A stretch of DNA of 64,000 nt from Diphasiastrum complanatum (Eukaryota; Streptophyta; Lycopodiopsida; Lycopodiales; Lycopodiaceae). Position numbers and translations under genes: made by a program. This document shows positions 60,158-64,000 of the stretch, piece after piece; the first letter of the stretch is position 1; each line of letters begins with the position of its first letter. The notes under the pieces were generated by a model. The model was not told where the DNA came from. It was given only the letters and a program-made list of their open reading frames with translations, and ran no database searches. The stretch lies in the NCBI GenBank assembly GCA_029204225.1, contig CM055096.1, positions 77,490,580 through 77,554,579 of the forward strand. The letters run 5' to 3'.

Positions 60158-60158
<1 letters not shown>
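58507..60158 (-). repeat. Penelope-like element, proximal long direct repeat (pseudo-LTR)
   Basis: The second copy of 53817-55469, lying immediately upstream of the RT reading frame (minus strand), as expected for a pseudo-LTR. Small hairpins here include CTGTCCA-TCGC-TGGACAG (59421-59438) and CTATCCA-TCAC-TGGATAG (59359-59376). Confidence 0.75.

Positions 60159-60196
<38 letters not shown>
60159..60196. repeat. (GA)n microsatellite, about 19 units
   Basis: The homologue of 55470-55600, shorter. Beyond it the sequence switches at once to copia integrase, so the element or its insertion point ends here. Confidence 0.95.
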
Positions 60197-60200
<4 letters not shown>

Positions 60201-60800
60201 TCACAAAGGACTCCTTCAGGGTAACAAAAATCCTGGAGTTGATACATTTGGAGGCTCAAGATACTATATCACCTTCATTGATGATTTCAGTAAGTTTGCA
60301 GTTGTCTATTTCATCCACAACAAGTCAGAGACACTTGACAAATTTATAGAATGTGTAAATTGGGCAGAGACGTGGACTGAAAATAAATTCAGGCAGATAC
60401 GAACCAACAGAGGTGTAGAATATATTTCCAACCGATTTGTTGATTTCCGTAGCAGTTGCGACATCCTTCACAGGAAGACTGCAGCGTATACACCACAACA
60501 CAATGGCGTTGCTGAGAGGAAAAATAGAACTCTCATGGAAGCAACGTGATGCATGATGGCCTACTTAAAGGCATCAAGATCGTTATGGGCTGAAGCAGTA
60601 CCTACATCCACCTACCTATAGAACAAGATAGACAAATCTGGAATTCCTCACACTACTCCACATGAGGTGTGGTGGGGCAACAAACAAAACTCTCTCATGT
60701 ACGTATCTTCGGATGTGTAGCATATGCACACATTCTAAACAAGAAGAGAAAGAAGCTAGATGAAAAGGTGGAGCAAGGATTCCTTCTTGAGTGAATGGAT
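60197..60800 (+). pseudogene. Ty1/copia integrase core fragment
   Basis: The plus strand shows FGGSRYYITFIDDFSKFAVV (catalytic D region), FRQIRTNRGVEYISNRFVDF (second D expected as RTDRG-E; here Asn replaces Asp in RTNRG), YTPQHNGVAERKNRTLMEA (the catalytic Glu region) and SLWAEAVPTSTYL. Stops interrupt after MEAT and TYL. Upstream Gag-protease and downstream RT are absent. The loss of the second catalytic Asp alone would inactivate it. Confidence 0.88.
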
Positions 60801-61322
60801 ACACAAAACGAAACCCAAGAGGATTCTCATTCGTGTTCGCACTCTCTTCGAACCTCTATTTCTCTGGTGTTCAATTGATATGTTTCTTAGCACGAGGCAA
60901 TCAGTTCGATGTACCCAAATAGAGTTCGATTCTGACTGGCGGCTACTGCTGCTTGATCAAATCTACAATCTTCCAGAGTGTAGACAGACACTACTGACCT
61001 ACATTCTTAAATTTGTTTAAGCATTCAACAAGAATGAGCCAGTGTGCTGAATTAAACCTCAGCATGGGGAGCCTTCTCTATCTTTCAGATAGTGTCCTCC
61101 CAAGACTTGGAAGGTTTTATTCTCCAAAAAATAAAAAACTTTACCTTTGGCCCCAGCTCAATCACAGCCAAATGTTATTTTTATTCAAAAAATTAATATT
61201 TGATTCACAAAAACGTGCCCAAAGTTTTTGCCCAAGTTTGTTTGATTGACACATGTTTCTTTATCCTATAAGTAATTTGCAGTTGTTCAAGGTTTCACAT
61301 GTTTTTTTATCCTGCAGGGTTG

Positions 61323-61912
61323 CACGTCCAGTTCCTCTCTTGCGTTTCAGCGATGACTTGTTTAGAACTGCCCTTTGAACCAGATTGGGACTTCCACATC
61401 CAATGTTAATTGGTCTCTCTAAGTGTTCATGTGGGCATGTGTTGGGTTCCTTGGGTACTCATTTTATGCAGTGCCCTTCAGGTGGAGAACATATTGTCTC
61501 ACATTATTCCATTCCTGATGCCCTTGCTGCTATTGCTCATGATAGTGCTTTTCATGTTGTTCGAGAACAGACACACATTTTACTAGGGCCTTTCTCACAA
61601 TCCTCACGACGTCGAGTTGACATTGTTCTCTCACGTGAGGGAGTTCGTACTCTAGGAGATGTCATTGCTGATCCCTCTCGTCAAGATTTCCTTAGTCGTT
61701 CTTCCACCACGCAAATGCATCTCACGCAACTCAAGAAAAGGAGCGAGATTTTAATGATCGCGCACCCGGTGAAGATTTCATCCCCTTTGCCTTGAAAACA
61801 TATGGTTGTTTTCACAAGAAATTTAATAATATTCTTCAATGGGCTCAGTTTGTAGGAGCGGCTTCTTCAAAGCTTCCTGCATACCTATTATTGGATTTAT
61901 TTAGTTAGTGAT
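61323..61912 (+). pseudogene. LINE-like element, C-terminal Cys/His domain after RT
   Basis: FSDDLFRTAL, a stop, then LGLPHPMLIGLSKCSCGH, GTHFMQCPSGGEHIVSHYS, the segment VVREQTHILLGPFSQSSRRR, VDIVLSREGVRTLGDVIADP and, after a frameshift near 61750, DFIPFALKTYGCFHKK. I recognise this as the domain following the RT in a widespread plant/protist non-LTR group (C-x-C-G-H-x-GTH-x-C zinc-binding pattern, then an endonuclease-like D-I-V core), but I cannot name its clade. The RT itself is not in the window, so this is a 3' fragment. The earlier region 60801-61322 shows no clear domain. Confidence 0.65.
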
Positions 61913-63541
61913 TTACATCAGGCAGTTGGTTTTGAGTGATTAGCTTACTATTTTAAATTTTATTAAACTATTGATTAGCTTAATTCATTTTTGTCGTTCT
62001 CCGATATTATTTTAAATACTTTAATCTTCTTGTATGATCATGGGTTTTCCTATCATTTGCAGGGATATTACTTTCACATATATATGAGTCATACTAATTC
62101 TCTTAAAACATTTGCGTGGATGTGTGTGGTGCCCGCACATGCACACGCACATGCACATGCTCTAACGTTTGGAACCGCCAAAAAAATTGTTTGCCTGCTA
62201 GTGCTCTCATGACTGCACCTACACATCCAGCCTTTTTGAAACCGGCAAAGTTATTCCGGTGCATGTGTGCTGCTGACATCTAAAAAAAATGAAAAAAAAC
62301 TCTAAAACACTCGTCTGGCATTTGTCCATGCCACACGGCACACTGACGGCACGGTGGGGCCTACGGATTAATCACACGTCAAATTGAATAATCCGTAATC
62401 TGGAAAATATTTCCACATTTAAGAACACGACAGAGATTGAGGAGAAGCTTACTGTTTGGCAATGCAGGTTTCAAAACTTGAATAAACCCGGCGAGAGCTT
62501 AGTTTAGTTGCTTTCCCGATGCCAAACAGTTCCAAAAAAGTCAGAACCAATCAATTTTATGTACCAAATACGAGCTATTTCACATACATAAAATATATTA
62601 AGCATCAGAATGTACAAAAATGACAGCATTGCCAAAGACAAATACCACATATGTGAACTACGTCCTGCACAACCCGTGTATTATTGCTACTTTTAGAACA
62701 GCAAATCTTTTCCCTCTTCACTCAACAAGAATTCCCCATTGATCTTGTGACCAATAGTTTAATATTCACAAGGCAGGCTTTTCAATACTTTTTAACTGAA
62801 CTACCTTCACCATCCAAAGTCCAAAAACTACCAATAATTGGAATCTTGTAGTTTAGAGAATTGGACATTATTGTCTAAACTGCCCTTGTATTAGCTGTTA
62901 CCAATTTCAGATACCCAACATAAAGCTCTTTTGGGTTCACGTTTTTTTGTCGCCACTGCAATCAACCCATGTAATGTTATGTAAGAGCGTGTCCCTCCAC
63001 TGTCATGCAGTGGGCTAATGGGTTCAAAATCCTCTTGATCCAGCCAAGATCCAGCAGCTAATGCCCCACCTACTTTTGTAATGTGGTGGATATGTCTGCA
63101 TACTCACTCCACATGCATGGACGAGTCACGAAGCAGTATGTGATCTTTTCCTTGCTGCGCAATTCTAGCTCCCCATACTACTCGTCACCAAATTGGATAT
63201 GATTGGCAATTTCCTTCCACACGTTTCTATAGTTGCACCAAATTGGACGTCAGAGAGGGCTTTTGCCCAATAGAATCAAACCCAGTGCAGAAAAAGTTTT
63301 CGTGTGCGCATCCATACTCAAGCCTGTTGGGCGTTGAATCAACCCTTAAATTATACTCCTTTGTTGCAATACGCATAATAGATTGCTCGGTTGCTTGTTG
63401 ATCAGATATTGATTGTGCATTCTGTGAGATATAACTATCATTTTAGCAACCAATTCGTGTAGGAGTCCTCTTCAAAGGGAGGGCACACGGTTGAGGGTGT
63501 GAAGTTGAATCATCAAGGTAATTTCCAGTAAGCAATTGCTC
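61913..63541. other. Spacer, including probable 3' UTR of the next gene
   Basis: No supported ORF. A CACATGCACACGCACATG-type repeat lies at 62137-62160. The last few hundred bases before 63541 would be the 3' UTR of the minus-strand glutaredoxin-like gene. Confidence 0.4.
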
Positions 63542-63779
63542 TTAAGAGCAGATAGGGCACATTATCCACCCTTTCTTTTCGCATTCACTGCAAGATATTA
63601 CATCGCCTTCTTCAGTTTTAATAAGGCACATCCCGTTGCATCCCAGACACTGAAGAGTACGGGTTCCACCACAACACACACAAAGTGCTTTTATGTACTC
63701 TGATGAAAAAATTTGTAGCAACCTCTCAAGTGCTTTTGCCGTATGTAAAAGGCAAACTTCTTCTACACCTCCAATGTGC
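63542..63779 (-). CDS. Glutaredoxin-domain cysteine-rich protein, last exon
   Basis: The minus-strand exon starts after the acceptor TTTCTACAG (first base 63779) in the last base of a codon and ends at TAA (63544-63542): 78 residues. It begins HIGGVEEVCLLH, the end of the glutaredoxin fold (family consensus GRYIGGAEEV-LHE), then LERLLQIFSSEYIK. A zinc-finger-like tail follows: CVCCGGTRTLQCLGCNGMC, a gap, SCSECEKKGWIMCPICS, i.e. four CxxC pairs. Plant proteins of the Arabidopsis At5g39865/At3g28850 type end this way (CxxCG-RFVPC-C-GSC then RCPxCNENGLxRCPIC). The CxxC redox motif of glutaredoxin would be in earlier exons off the window. It appears intact. An exon end at 63957 is possible. Confidence 0.8.
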
Positions 63780-63956
63780 CTGTAGAAACAACAAGATCCA
63801 GAAACAATGCGAATTTAAGGCGATTCTTCAATCCAAAAAAACACTTTGTCTGCAAAATCTTAATTGTCAAGTCATGCAAAATGCGGCCATCTGCTCTATT
63901 CGCAGACAAATTTACTAGGTGCCACAGAAAATCAATCATATCCTGACCAGGCTAAC

Positions 63957-64000
63957 TTTTGTTGAATGAAAGGTATCAAAAGCTTCAAGTACGTAACGCG
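63957..64000 (-). CDS. Possible preceding exon of the glutaredoxin-like gene
   Basis: The minus strand reads RYVLEAFDTFHSTK followed by GTTAGC, a possible donor. The phrase resembles the VRAILEGFRV-type helix that precedes ERDVSM in plant glutaredoxin-like proteins. It is only 14 codons long, and another exon (the VFVKG segment) would still have to lie between it and 63779, where none is clear. Tentative. Confidence 0.3.

Overview
This is nuclear DNA of a land plant with a large, transposon-rich genome. Two host genes with typical plant architecture are recognisable. One is a MYB3R-type transcription factor with short exons, in-phase splice sites and a 12.7 kb intron. The other is the last exon of a plant glutaredoxin-like cysteine-rich protein. 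Nearly everything else is mobile-element sequence: Ty1/copia and Ty3/Gypsy LTR elements, plant LINEs, a Penelope-like reverse transcriptase with long flanking direct repeats, small TIR elements and a tiny LTR element. The mix of a Penelope-like element with several LINE types would fit a fern or a gymnosperm, but the sequence alone does not settle the clade.

Layout. 1-2656: 5' part of a Ty3/Gypsy element on the minus strand (gag-protease frame open to the left edge, leader, primer-binding site, LTR). 3453-20490: MYB3R gene on the plus strand, eight exons visible, 5' end missing. Its fifth visible exon is separated from the fourth by intron 6114-18839, which holds decayed copia and Gypsy fragments and three TIR elements with hAT-like features (11812-12644, 12924-13674, 14062-14563). 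21113-31864: LINE copies (all minus strand), a Gypsy LTR-like/integrase remnant, a fold-back copia structure (25405-26582) and a duplicated GATCC-rich repeat. 31865-32266: a 402 bp element with TRIM architecture whose two short LTRs each carry a tRNA-like pol III promoter. 32267-45023: gag-only or deleted copia derivatives, including one complete LTR-to-LTR copy (41190-45023), an inverted-LTR complex and a LINE RT fragment. 45024-49390: no recognisable gene. 50278-53525: a minus-strand copia relic with a gag-integrase chimeric ORF, plus two plus-strand primer-binding-site candidates. 53817-60196: Penelope-like RT pseudogene (minus) between 1.7 kb direct repeats that contain arrays of small covarying hairpins. 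60197-61912: copia integrase and LINE 3'-domain remnants. 63542-64000: 3' end of the glutaredoxin-like gene (minus).

The only host functions visible are cell-cycle transcription (MYB3R proteins bind MSA elements of G2/M genes) and a glutaredoxin-like protein; nothing suggests they act together. The observations most worth following are the TRIM with tRNA-like LTRs, the covarying hairpin array in the Penelope-like repeats, the three same-architecture TIR elements in one intron, and two inverted-LTR structures whose junctions both show about 6 bp of microhomology.
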